DNA of 64,000 bases from NCBI GenBank assembly GCA_963822175.1, contig CAWGGJ010000005.1:186001-250000 (forward strand), written 5' to 3'. This DNA is from FEB-25 sp963822175. GTDB taxonomy: Bacteria > Chloroflexota > Anaerolineae > Anaerolineales > UBA4823. Both the position numbers and the translations under genes were made by a program. The notes beneath the pieces are model-generated. The model did not search any database and was not told the origin of the DNA. It saw nothing but the letters and a program-made list of their open reading frames with translations. Positions 8,985 through 17,613 of this stretch are shown here, piece after piece (within the stretch, counting starts at the first letter, position 1; every line of letters starts with the position of its first letter).

Positions 8985-9245
8985 GTGCAATAAATCCGTT
9001 ATTTCCGTGCAGTGCTAACTGAATTGCACCACTTGTGCACCACGTTGCACCACTGCACTATGCAAGAAAATGCGGTTAGCAGCCCTGTCCAAAGGGGGAG
9101 ATAAATAGAAATTATTTAGAAATTATTTCTAAAAGGAGCGACTGATGCAGTCAACCAATGGCTTAAAAGGACGATCCTAAAAATCGACTACTCCCAACCA
9201 ATGTCCTGCTCTTTTGGCCATAGTCCATTGGACGAGTGGCTAAGC
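8985..9245. repeat. Iteron-bearing module, copy A
   Basis: Diverged copy of 32836-33110. It contains three GCACCAC iterons exactly 11 bp apart (9026, 9037, 9048), a conserved AGCCCTGTCCAAAGGGGGAG block near 9080, and a region with AAAAGGACGAT and CCAACCAATGTCCTGCT blocks. The reverse strand of the latter resembles the anticodon loop and downstream part of a tRNA-Lys. Phased short repeats beside an att-like site resemble integrase arm-binding sites; that function is inferred. Confidence 0.55.
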
Positions 9246-9536
9246 TAGTACATTGGATGAGTTTATTAAGGTTCTGTCAACGGTTTGACGTCCAGTGGAA
9301 TCTCTTAACAATGTAAAAATGAAAAACCATAGCAGCAACAACTAAATTTATAGTACCATTATATGTATAAATGTATCCAAAGGTAGTAGAGAATTTTATT
9401 TTAACGCTTCTTTAGCTTCTCAAGTTATCTAAATGACGCTAGAATTATATGACCGAGTATAGTTTGGAGTAATATTTTTCGTGACTTTCAGGAGTGCACA
9501 TAAGTCTCACTAAATCTAAACACGCACAGAAACTAC
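9246..9536. other. AT-rich gap, nothing recognised
   Basis: No gene, hairpin or repeat that I can support lies between the copy A module and the small reading frame at 9537. Confidence 0.4.
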
Positions 9537-9818
9537 ATGGAACTCTCTAATTATCTTAATTACATCGCATGTTATAAAGGAATTAATCGTTCCAGACTAT
9601 TTGTTTCCGCACTTATTGATTATGAATTTAGAAATCCCCCTGGAATTCCAGTCGAGTTATTTCCTGGAGGCATGCAACGAATGAGATCTTTATCTATAGA
9701 GGAGTTGCAAACAGAACTTCACCCATTGGGGTTGATCACATTGATCCATGATCGTTTTGATAATTTAGATGCCTTTACTGCCTGGCAAGAATGTCAATCG
9801 GTGTTGAAAAGAGCGTAG
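9537..9818 (+). CDS. Small hypothetical protein (93 aa)
   Basis: A 93-residue frame starting at ATG 9537, with no clear Shine-Dalgarno. The protein is soluble, mixed in composition, with a central FRNPPGIPVELFPGG turn-rich segment and an acidic helical C-terminus. It matches no family I recognise. It lies inside the repeat-rich island between two tRNA-Lys fragments. It may be a real accessory gene or a fragment of a longer lost gene. Confidence 0.35.
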   Translation: MELSNYLNYIACYKGINRSRLFVSALIDYEFRNPPGIPVELFPGGMQRMRSLSIEELQTELHPLGLITLIHDRFDNLDAFTAWQECQSVLKRA

Positions 9819-10024
9819 CGTAAGTTTCAATCATTTGATATGGACCAAGTATATGTTTTTCTAAGAGACCTAAAAATTGATCCGGATGAATACAAACTTC
9901 TACTATATATATAGCTTAATTTAATAACCCATGACCAGGTAAGTCTGATATATCTACTACGAATTGGTAGGTAAAAAATTCTGTTCACCAATCAGGTATA
10001 ATCATTCATGAGAAGGTTAAAAGC

Positions 10025-10951
10025 GTGCAGGTACTCAACCTATCTCTAGAACCACTTGGGAGGCTATACTCGTGGTTGCCACACGATCTCCAGGCTGAGA
10101 AGATTGTCTTTTTGCCTGATGCGTGTCCAGGCAAAGCTCCCCTACCCACAGGCACCGCAGTACTCACTCACCAGGCAGATTGGCGGCGTTTTGCAGTAAG
10201 CGATTGCGGATGTGGGATGCGACTTGTACGCAGCAACCTAGCACCTACTGATCTCAATTCTTCATCGTGGGAAGCCATCGCAAATAAACTACACAAGAAT
10301 AAGGGTAAGCTTGGTGACCTGGGGGGTGGCAATCATTTCCTTGACGCACTGGCTCCATATAATGACGACTATTTATACTTGCTCATCCATACTGGTTCTC
10401 GTTTAGAATCCGGTCTCGTAGATGCACTGGTCGACAAACCTGCTGCTTATGATGCTGAGTTCAACCGGATTGTTGGCTGGGCAGTTGCTAACCGTGCGGA
10501 AGTTCACAATATTGTAGAGACTGAATTAGGTCACCTAGAATTGATCCTCGACTTGCCGCACAATACATTTGAACCATTGCCAGAAGGAGGCGCAATCATT
10601 CGAAAAGGAGCAGTCCACGTATGCCCTGGCGACCTTAATATAATCCCATCGCATATGTTAGGTGATGTCTCGTTGGTGAAGGCTACAGGGAAGGTTGATG
10701 AATCACTCAATTCAATTAGCCATGGGACTGGGAGAGCAATTTCCAGGGGAGAAAGTAAACCGCTCGCAGAAATTTATGACTTTTCTAACTTACGTAAACG
10801 AGTCCTGCTCCCATCAATGATCAAGGATGCCTCTCTGCGGACGGAAGGACCTTTCGCCTACCGTGATCTAGACACTTGCCTGGACCTCTTGCGGGGATAT
10901 GTAGAAGAAATTGAGCGGTTCACTGTGATCGGTTATATGGGGCACTTGTAA
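10025..10951 (+). CDS. Compact RtcB-like RNA ligase family protein
   Basis: A 308-residue relative of RtcB, the Mn/GTP-dependent 3'-phosphate RNA ligase. The diagnostic blocks are all present: SDCGCGM at 59-65 (family Asp and Cys metal ligands), LGGGNHF at 99-105, HTGSR at 122-126 and SHGTGR at 232-237, with the histidine that becomes guanylylated in RtcB. Canonical RtcB is roughly 400-480 residues, so about a third is missing, mainly in insert regions. Start is GTG 10025 after a weak GAGAAGG. It may be a repair ligase of the short RtcB2-type class. No archease or RtcA gene is adjacent. Confidence 0.75.
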   Translation: MQVLNLSLEPLGRLYSWLPHDLQAEKIVFLPDACPGKAPLPTGTAVLTHQADWRRFAVSDCGCGMRLVRSNLAPTDLNSSSWEAIANKLHKNKGKLGDLGGGNHFLDALAPYNDDYLYLLIHTGSRLESGLVDALVDKPAAYDAEFNRIVGWAVANRAEVHNIVETELGHLELILDLPHNTFEPLPEGGAIIRKGAVHVCPGDLNIIPSHMLGDVSLVKATGKVDESLNSISHGTGRAISRGESKPLAEIYDFSNLRKRVLLPSMIKDASLRTEGPFAYRDLDTCLDLLRGYVEEIERFTVIGYMGHL

Positions 10952-11187
10952 AAGTCATATCCTAATCAAGATTCCTCACAGATAGTACACATTTATCTAC
11001 AAAGCAGTTATATTCGCGGCATTCATTTCAGAAATTAAATCTAACAACATGCTGCTCAGGCAATCGTTATTTCTTTTGAATTTATAGTAATCGTCCAAAC
11101 TTTCAATCTCAGTAATAGAACTGTGTCGCGGCTCGAATTCCACACCCCCTGCGGGTGCGCTCAACCAAAAGCGATTAAATAAAAAGT

Positions 11188-11232
11188 GAGCGTGGAGCGG
11201 CTCGAACGCTCAATCAATGGATTAAGAGCCGA
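11188..11232 (-). repeat. 3' half of a second tRNA-Lys(CTT) type
   Basis: Reading the minus strand, this begins at an anticodon loop CTCTTAA (anticodon CTT) and runs through a perfect T-arm (GAGCG, TTCGAGC, CGCTC) and the acceptor strand CACGCTC plus discriminator A. There is no 5' half. The sequence differs from the intact tRNA-Lys at 33296-33371, so it derives from another tRNA-Lys gene. It breaks at the same anticodon-loop point as the other fragments. Confidence 0.55.
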
Positions 11233-11340
11233 ACCCATCAATGTCCACCTCGTTCATATGGTAATGGAACATCCAATATATCCCATATATAGATGTAATT
11301 TCAACCAAAATTTCTTACGAATGCACTGGATAATTCTCCA

Positions 11341-11470
11341 ACTGCACCATTAAAACGAAAACCTGCTTCCTCAGCAGGTTTTACCACCGTATATACGGGA
11401 TATCAGGGAGGAAACCCCCATATATGGTGACCCCGAGGCGGATCGAACGCCTAACCTAACGATTAAGAGT
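11341..11470 (-). repeat. tRNA-Lys 3' fragment plus flank, copy B (att-like)
   Basis: Bases 11425-11470 are identical to the 3' 46 nt of the intact tRNA-Lys at 33296-33341, including the encoded CCA. The flank keeps the ACTGCACCATTAAAACG block and the AAACCTGC/GCAGGTTT terminator hairpin (11360-11379), with an extra stretch inserted between hairpin and tRNA. A diverged iteron/GTCCAAAGGGGGAA module follows at about 11590-11667. This is the best candidate for the left attachment site of the island. Confidence 0.75.
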
Positions 11471-11764
11471 TGTAGAACTGGTGTTCTATACCGTACATAT
11501 GGTGTTATCGTGTCCACTGAATCCCATATATGGTGGAGAATATATCCAATATGTCCATTAAATCCACTGTCTAACAGCCCATCTGCACCACAATTGCACC
11601 ATTGAGGGATAGAAGTAGAATAAATCAACAAGAAAAGGCAGCTTGCAGCCCTGTCCAAAGGGGGAATGCTAATTAAGAACTCTCATCCTTTTCGTAATCC
11701 GGACAATATATAAGACTATATATAGTACTTGTTTACCTTTGCAAGTTTATTATTTACACTGTAA

Positions 11765-12733
11765 TTATGGCATTAGCAGCACTTTTCCTTGAGTGGCTCG
11801 TTCTTCCATGTATATATGGGCTGCACTGGCATCCTCGAGTCTAAATTTTTTATCGATGCGAAGCAGTAGATCGCCAGATGTCAACCAGGTGAATAGGTCA
11901 TTTGACCTATTTAACAACTCCCCTTCAGTTTGTAAATAATGATTGATTGTCGGTCTCGTCAAATACAAAGAGCCCTTTCTATTTAGAATTTGTGGATCCA
12001 AAGGCTCAACTGGACCACTGGCTTGCCCAAAAAGCACCATCATACCCCTTGGTTTAAGGCAATTTAGCCCTTTAAGAAATGTGGCTTGGCCAACCCCATC
12101 ATATACTACATCAACCCCAATGTTATTGGTTATCCTCAATAATTCGGTCTCAAAATCATTTTCCATATAAAGGATAGCATGATCGGCACCAAGCGCGATG
12201 ATTAAATCTGCTTTTGCTTGATTCGAAACCGTTGCTATCACTTTAGCTCCACGTTTTTTAGCAATTTGAACTAGTAATTGACCCACTCCTCCCGCAGCTG
12301 CATGAATGAGTGCAGTGTGGTTATGTCTAAGCTGGAATGTCGAAGTAGCGAGGTAATGTGCGGTCATTCCCTGCAATAATATTGACGCTGCCTGATCAAA
12401 ACTAATATTGGAAGGTAGATGGATCAGTTTTGATGCAGGCGCGATAGCATACTCTGCATAACCACCATAACCATTAGCAGTACCTACTCGATCGCCGATA
12501 TTAAAACCGGTAACACCTTCACCGACAACATCAACTGTACCTGAAAATTCATAGCCTAAAATTAACGGTAATGGATTTCTATATATACCTTTTCGTTGAT
12601 ATATGTCAGTATAATTTATGCCGATTGCAGCTACCTTAACGCGGATTTCGCCTGCTTTTGGTAAGGGTATATCTGAATCTTCGAAAACTAACTTGCTCGT
12701 ATCTCCAAATTCATGAACAACAATTGAGCGCAT
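11765..12733 (-). CDS. NADPH:quinone oxidoreductase-like (MDR family)
   Basis: A 322-residue zinc-free medium-chain dehydrogenase/reductase of the QOR type. The N-terminal GroES-like domain includes LGYEFSGTVDVVGEGV. The Rossmann part has HAAAGGVGQLLVQIAKKRGA, the usual NADPH-binding signature of quinone reductases. No Cys/His zinc set is visible. It reduces quinones or enones in the cytoplasm. It is the most downstream minus-strand gene of the island, 138 bases from azlD, and is probably independent of the sugar operon. Confidence 0.85.
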   Translation of the reverse strand: MRSIVVHEFGDTSKLVFEDSDIPLPKAGEIRVKVAAIGINYTDIYQRKGIYRNPLPLILGYEFSGTVDVVGEGVTGFNIGDRVGTANGYGGYAEYAIAPASKLIHLPSNISFDQAASILLQGMTAHYLATSTFQLRHNHTALIHAAAGGVGQLLVQIAKKRGAKVIATVSNQAKADLIIALGADHAILYMENDFETELLRITNNIGVDVVYDGVGQATFLKGLNCLKPRGMMVLFGQASGPVEPLDPQILNRKGSLYLTRPTINHYLQTEGELLNRSNDLFTWLTSGDLLLRIDKKFRLEDASAAHIYMEERATQGKVLLMP

Positions 12734-12871
12734 ATTATTCCTCTTTTAAACAATGGTCTAATTGAAAAGATCTTTCTGCGTTTTTATATTGCTATTAAGT
12801 CTTACACCCTTAGATCTTTGACAATTTTAAAATTCCAGGCAGAATTATTGCAATCGTTCAAAGTGCGTGCC

Positions 12872-13201
12872 TCAAGTACTTAATAAATACGAATATAACC
12901 ATAATACACACATGCCAACAACAAGCGTAAGCCACGCATTGCGAAATTTCCAAGCGACAATGAATGCGACGATTCCTGCGATAATTTGGGGATTTCCAAA
13001 GGTGATTTGAATCTCACCGCCGGTTCTAACCAACATTTGTGTAATTAGTGCAGAGAGAACGACAGGAGGTGTAAACCTTAATCCACGAATTAACCAAAAG
13101 GGGATTTTGTCCCTCTCAAGAAAGACTAAAAAAGAAGATCGCAGTAAATAAGTGATTGTCATTCCACCAATAATCACGATCCATATATCTCTATCTTCCA
13201 T
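12872..13201 (-). CDS. azlD: AzlD-like branched-chain amino acid exporter subunit
   Basis: A 109-residue membrane protein with four predicted hydrophobic segments, the size and composition of AzlD. It starts with ATG at 13199-13201, overlapping the azlC stop by one base (TGATG), so the two are translationally coupled. AzlC and AzlD together export branched-chain amino acids and some analogues. The RGLRFTPPVVLSALI segment is typical of the family. Confidence 0.85.
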   Translation of the reverse strand: MEDRDIWIVIIGGMTITYLLRSSFLVFLERDKIPFWLIRGLRFTPPVVLSALITQMLVRTGGEIQITFGNPQIIAGIVAFIVAWKFRNAWLTLVVGMCVLWLYSYLLST

Positions 13202-13932
13202 CAGCTAGGTGTTGGCTTTCTAATGTCTTTATTCCCTTCAACAAGTAATCCAACAAATATCCCTGCTAAAATGGAAAAAAACAATCCTAAATTGTTCGGA
13301 ATATTTATTAGTATGATTGCCAATATCCCAGAAGTTATTGCGGATGCTACCATAGAAACACTAGAAAGATGTCCCATGAGTAGTGTAATAAAAAGCAATG
13401 GTAGGGCAAAACCCAATGTCAATCTAGATGGTATTATTGGGCCAAGGAGAACACCTACGATACAGCTTATTTCCCATGCCGACCATTGCCCAAATCCAAC
13501 TCCGAAAGAATATTTTAGGTTATCTGGTGAATTAATTGTTTGGTATTTTTTTAATACTAATAAAAATGTGGCATCGGTCAACCAATAAGATAACCATAAT
13601 TTAAGAGGTTTTTTTATAGCGTGAAGGTACATTGCCCAACTTGCGCTATATAACATAAATCGTAAATTTATGAGTGCTATTGAGAATATTATTAAAACCG
13701 GGTTTACGGCTTGGATAAGTAAACCCAAAGCAGCAATTTGTGAACTACCTGCATTAATTAACAAGGAAAAAGCAATAGCCTGAAAGGGAGATAAGCCAAT
13801 GCTTATCGCATATGCACCGAATACTAAACCAAAAGGAATCACCCCAACATATAACGGTAATTGGTCTTTGAATCCAGTAACAAATTCGTTGTTTGTGATT
13901 ATTTCGCGTATTTTATTTTCTGTCATCAACAT
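13201..13932 (-). CDS. azlC: AzlC-like branched-chain amino acid permease
   Basis: A 243-residue polytopic protein of the AzlC family. The N-terminal PLYVGVIPFGLVFGAYAISIGL block and the following AGSSQ/NLRFMLYSAS region are family hallmarks. It forms the large subunit of the exporter with AzlD, which overlaps it by one base. The pair lies 159 bases after a sugar permease gene on the same strand and seems functionally unrelated to the catabolic genes. Confidence 0.88.
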   Translation of the reverse strand: MLMTENKIREIITNNEFVTGFKDQLPLYVGVIPFGLVFGAYAISIGLSPFQAIAFSLLINAGSSQIAALGLLIQAVNPVLIIFSIALINLRFMLYSASWAMYLHAIKKPLKLWLSYWLTDATFLLVLKKYQTINSPDNLKYSFGVGFGQWSAWEISCIVGVLLGPIIPSRLTLGFALPLLFITLLMGHLSSVSMVASAITSGILAIILINIPNNLGLFFSILAGIFVGLLVEGNKDIRKPTPS

Positions 13933-14091
13933 AACATGTCTATTTAGTTGATAGCGATAATTTTCATACCCAGGATAATTTCAACTAATGTTCTTGATGC
14001 TAACAGCGAGTAACATTTATTCCTGCTAAATTAATACAATGCACATCCTCACCGACTACTCAGCCGCTCTTAAAAAAGGTCTGATGGGATG

Positions 14092-14925
14092 CTATCCTTT
14101 CACAGCACCCAGCGTTAAGCCACTAATAAAATAGCGTTGCAGGAATATAAACAATATAATAATCGGCACTGATGTTAATACTGCGGAAGCCATTAAGGTA
14201 CCCCAAGGGAACATATCACCGACCTGTAGAGAGCTAATCCCAATTGGAAGAGTTTTCTTCATGTCATTAGTCAATATTGTTAATGCATAAATATATTCCA
14301 TCCAAGCTATATTAAAACTAAATAAAGCCACCGCAATAATTCCTGGTCGTACTAACGGTAAATCTATTCGTATGAAAGATCCAAATTTACTACAACCATC
14401 AATTTGAGCACTTTCACCGAGCTCTTCTGGAACGCTCTTAAAAAAACCGATTAATACCCAAGTACAGAACGGGACAGTCAATGTCGCATATACAATACTA
14501 ATTCCCGTTAAGGTATTTTGCAATTTGAAGGTGCTAAGCATTATCATAAAAGGAATAAAGAGCAAGGTAGCTGGAACAACATAAGTAATAAATACAGACG
14601 TAGATACAAGGTTGATTCCCCGAAAATGGAAACGAGTCAATGCAAAAGCTGCTGGTGCACCAACTAAGATACCAACAACAGTACTGGTAATAGCAACAAT
14701 TGTGCTATTAAGATACCATCTAAGAAACGGTGTTTTTGTAATAACCTCAACATAATGCTTTAATGTAAATGGGTTTGGCCAGAACATACTTTCGTTTGAC
14801 CGAATCTGCGAATCAAGCTTTAAAGAAGTAACAACCGCCCATAAATATGGGCCAAGAACAAATATTAGAAAGAGGAATAGAACACCGTATAGAAGGAGTT
14901 TTTTGTTAATGTTTCTAATTTTCAT
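14092..14925 (-). CDS. ABC sugar transporter permease, MalG/CUT1 type
   Basis: A 277-residue inner-membrane permease with about six hydrophobic segments. The EAA loop (ELGESAQIDGCSKFGSFI followed by LPLVRPG) identifies the CUT1 second permease. It begins 24 bases after its partner permease. It ends the sugar-uptake part of the operon. No ATPase gene accompanies this transporter in the island, so a shared MsiK-type ATPase encoded elsewhere is expected. Confidence 0.92.
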   Translation of the reverse strand: MKIRNINKKLLLYGVLFLFLIFVLGPYLWAVVTSLKLDSQIRSNESMFWPNPFTLKHYVEVITKTPFLRWYLNSTIVAITSTVVGILVGAPAAFALTRFHFRGINLVSTSVFITYVVPATLLFIPFMIMLSTFKLQNTLTGISIVYATLTVPFCTWVLIGFFKSVPEELGESAQIDGCSKFGSFIRIDLPLVRPGIIAVALFSFNIAWMEYIYALTILTNDMKKTLPIGISSLQVGDMFPWGTLMASAVLTSVPIIILFIFLQRYFISGLTLGAVKG

Positions 14926-14949
14926 TTATGCCTCTGGCGAATAGTAATA

Positions 14950-15843
14950 CTAATCTTTGTTTATCCACCGTACCATAAAAATTATTGCAATGACAATTAA
15001 TGGAAACATAAACATTGATACAGCTATTCCACGACCCAGCTGTAGACTGGCAATCCCGATTTCGTAAGTCAATGTTGGAAATATCTGAGTTGCTGTACCT
15101 GGCCCGCCTCTGGTCAGGAGAAAGACCACTTGAAAGTCGTTGATGGTCCAGATTGTTGAGAGCGTGGTTGTTACAAAAATCACATATTTAAGTCCAGGTA
15201 AAGTTACATAAATAAAACGATTTAAAGAATTAGCACCATCAACTTTCGCAGCTTCATACAATTCTGGGCTGATCGATTGCATCCCTGCCAGAAGATTGAT
15301 CCCAAAAAATGCAAAACCACGCCAAAAATTGACTAATATCACAGAGAATAATGCGAAATAACGATCAGAGAGCCAAGGAAAGTGTTTATCAGTCAGTACA
15401 TTTATTACGCCATTCGTTTCATTTAACATCCAGAACCAAATCAGTACACCAACAACTGTGGGGATGATCCAGGGTAAAGCAAGTACTCCCCGTGCAATAT
15501 TTCTTAACGGGAAGGACTCGTTGAGAATTAATGCCATTATTAAACCTAAAACCAGTTTGATGGATACAGCCGCGACCGTAAAAATTAAAGTATTTCTCGC
15601 AGCTTTAAGGAAAACCTCATCTTCCAATAAAGAAATATAATTTTCCAGGCCAATAAAATGTGCGGGAAAACCGACTTGTTTATCGGTAAAACCCATCCAA
15701 ATTGCATTACCGAGGGGGTAAACGGTTAATAAAAGGACAATAATCAGTGGTGTAAGAAACAACCACGGCTCGATTTTACGAAAAACTCTTCTCGTCGCCA
15801 TCTTTGGAAATAAGTGGTTTGCATTCGAAATATTTTTTATCAC
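14950..15843 (-). CDS. ABC sugar transporter permease, MalF/CUT1 type
   Basis: A 297-residue permease with a cytoplasmic N-terminus rich in Arg/Lys and six hydrophobic segments. The EAA loop reads ELYEAAKVDGANSLNRFIYV followed by TLPGL. It is the first permease of the carbohydrate importer and pairs with the gene ending at 14092. The binding-protein gene lies upstream, separated by a 195-base gap with a large stem-loop. Confidence 0.92.
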   Translation of the reverse strand: MIKNISNANHLFPKMATRRVFRKIEPWLFLTPLIIVLLLTVYPLGNAIWMGFTDKQVGFPAHFIGLENYISLLEDEVFLKAARNTLIFTVAAVSIKLVLGLIMALILNESFPLRNIARGVLALPWIIPTVVGVLIWFWMLNETNGVINVLTDKHFPWLSDRYFALFSVILVNFWRGFAFFGINLLAGMQSISPELYEAAKVDGANSLNRFIYVTLPGLKYVIFVTTTLSTIWTINDFQVVFLLTRGGPGTATQIFPTLTYEIGIASLQLGRGIAVSMFMFPLIVIAIIFMVRWINKD

Positions 15844-15966
15844 AGTTTTTCCCTTGAATACTCAAGTGACTTATTTACCTGATTTATTTACTTTGATTAA
15901 TATAAATTGGTAAATCAATTCTTCAAAAGACACGGTATTCTTAGTATATTTTTTGTGCTACCACTT

Positions 15967-16017
15967 GCTTGGGGAAGCAACTCAAAATTGAGTGAATCCT
16001 TATTTGCTTCCCCAAGC
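15967..16017 (-). other. Intercistronic stem-loop between binding protein and permeases
   Basis: Perfect 14-bp inverted repeat GCTTGGGGAAGCAA (15967-15980) with 16004-16017, around a 23-base loop that itself holds a small CTCAAAATTGAG palindrome. It sits between binding-protein and permease genes with no T-run. Such structures commonly keep binding-protein mRNA more abundant than permease mRNA; this role is inferred. Confidence 0.65.
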
Positions 16018-16038
16018 TATACATCTACTTACAATGCA

Positions 16039-17484
16039 TCAAGGACTAACTTTAAAGTACCTTGAATAAATCTGTAGAATTCGGTTATGGGCAGCAAGGA
16101 CTGCATCCTCGCAGGATACTCCATCTACGATAACTTTGACCATCATATCAGGGAATACATATTCAGAAGCAACATCTGCTGCAGCAACTGTATAAGGTCC
16201 AGGGAATCCCTGAACGCTTGATCGCTCAATGGCTTTGCGTAGGTCTGCAAAATCTGGTTGTTGCATAAAGTCTGTTTGCATACCACGATTATGAGCAGGT
16301 CCTTCTTGCGCCCATGATGATTCAGCAATCAAGTCATAGCGTGCAGGTTCGTATATATACCTGAACCATTCCTCAGCCAAAGCAATCGTTCCAGGATCTT
16401 TGGAAAAGACCACCCAAGAAAATGCCTCGGCCAATGTCGTACTAAGACCTGTTGGTCCGGTTGGCCAGTCGTACATGTGAGTGTTTTCTTTAAGAACTGG
16501 ATCTGCATCCGGTTGATTAAGCGCATACCAAATACTGGGTCCGTTTCCAGTCACTGCTATCGTCCCAGCCAGCCATGCCTGGTTATTGCCACTATCAGTC
16601 CACCCAATCGTACCAGGTGCAGCATATTGATAAACATCCTTCATGAACTGACACCCTGCGATAGATTCAGGTGAATTAAAGGTTACTTTCCAACCAGTTT
16701 CATCGGTGGTCTCACTACCATGATTCCATAGAATTTGCTGAGTCATTAAGTGCCCATCATCTGATCGGTTGTAGGTAATCCCCCAACCAAATAATTCACC
16801 AGCTCCGTATTCATTTGCTTTTTTAGCAAATTCCATTAATTCAGCAAAAGTTTGAGGGCGATCTGTATAACCTATAGCTTCCATAACATCTGTCCGTAAA
16901 AACAATGGTTCAGTGACATTCGCCCAGGGGATGCCATACATTGCTCCATCAAAAGTAACCGCAGTCTCTGATGATTCTAGCCATCCATCATTTGTTTCAC
17001 CAATTTCTTTTGCCAATTCTGTTACTTCCGTCAGAGCACCCATATTATGGTAACGTGGAGGTCCCCAAAATGGAACCATGGCAACATCGGGGGTAGTTCC
17101 GGATTCAATAGCAGCCACATAAACAGTTGGGGCATCGGCCATCGTAACAAAAGTCAGTTCAACCTTGACACCCATTAAATCGCCGAATTCCTTCGCCCAT
17201 TGCGTAACAATGTCTAAGGTTTCCTGTGTAAATTCCTTTTTATACCAGACTGTAAAAGTCTCAGGGTATTTGACTTCTTCAGTTGGAACAAGGGTAGGCT
17301 CAGCCGGTTCTTCAGTCGCAACAACAGGTTCTTCGGTTGCTACAGCTGGTTCTTCAGTCGCGACAACTTCGGGAGCTTCTGTGGCTACCGTTTCGGGCGG
17401 AGTCGTCGCAGTCGGTGTTGCACATGCTGACAAGAGCATTGACAAAACCATTACGACTACCAAACAAAACATAAGTTTCTTCAT
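16039..17484 (-). CDS. Sugar ABC transporter substrate-binding lipoprotein
   Basis: A 481-residue extracellular solute-binding protein, family 1 (MalE-like). A lipoprotein signal ends in LSAC with the acylated Cys at residue 21. A low-complexity linker follows with repeated ATEEP units (about residues 35-70), a cell-surface tether often seen in Chloroflexota lipoproteins. The mature domain is typical of oligosaccharide binders, with several Trp/Tyr-rich stretches. It is co-directional with the two permeases and with the catabolic enzymes upstream, so it probably binds the substrate that they degrade. Confidence 0.9.
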   Translation of the reverse strand: MKKLMFCLVVVMVLSMLLSACATPTATTPPETVATEAPEVVATEEPAVATEEPVVATEEPAEPTLVPTEEVKYPETFTVWYKKEFTQETLDIVTQWAKEFGDLMGVKVELTFVTMADAPTVYVAAIESGTTPDVAMVPFWGPPRYHNMGALTEVTELAKEIGETNDGWLESSETAVTFDGAMYGIPWANVTEPLFLRTDVMEAIGYTDRPQTFAELMEFAKKANEYGAGELFGWGITYNRSDDGHLMTQQILWNHGSETTDETGWKVTFNSPESIAGCQFMKDVYQYAAPGTIGWTDSGNNQAWLAGTIAVTGNGPSIWYALNQPDADPVLKENTHMYDWPTGPTGLSTTLAEAFSWVVFSKDPGTIALAEEWFRYIYEPARYDLIAESSWAQEGPAHNRGMQTDFMQQPDFADLRKAIERSSVQGFPGPYTVAAADVASEYVFPDMMVKVIVDGVSCEDAVLAAHNRILQIYSRYFKVSP

Positions 17485-17613
17485 CCTGACTATCTCTCCT
17501 TTTATTAATATGTGGGTTGGTTTTAAATTTTTACGAACGTATTAATGGGTATTGATATTTCACCTCCTTTCTAAACACACAAATGACAGAGTCGCAGTTT
17601 CAAACGATCTTAC

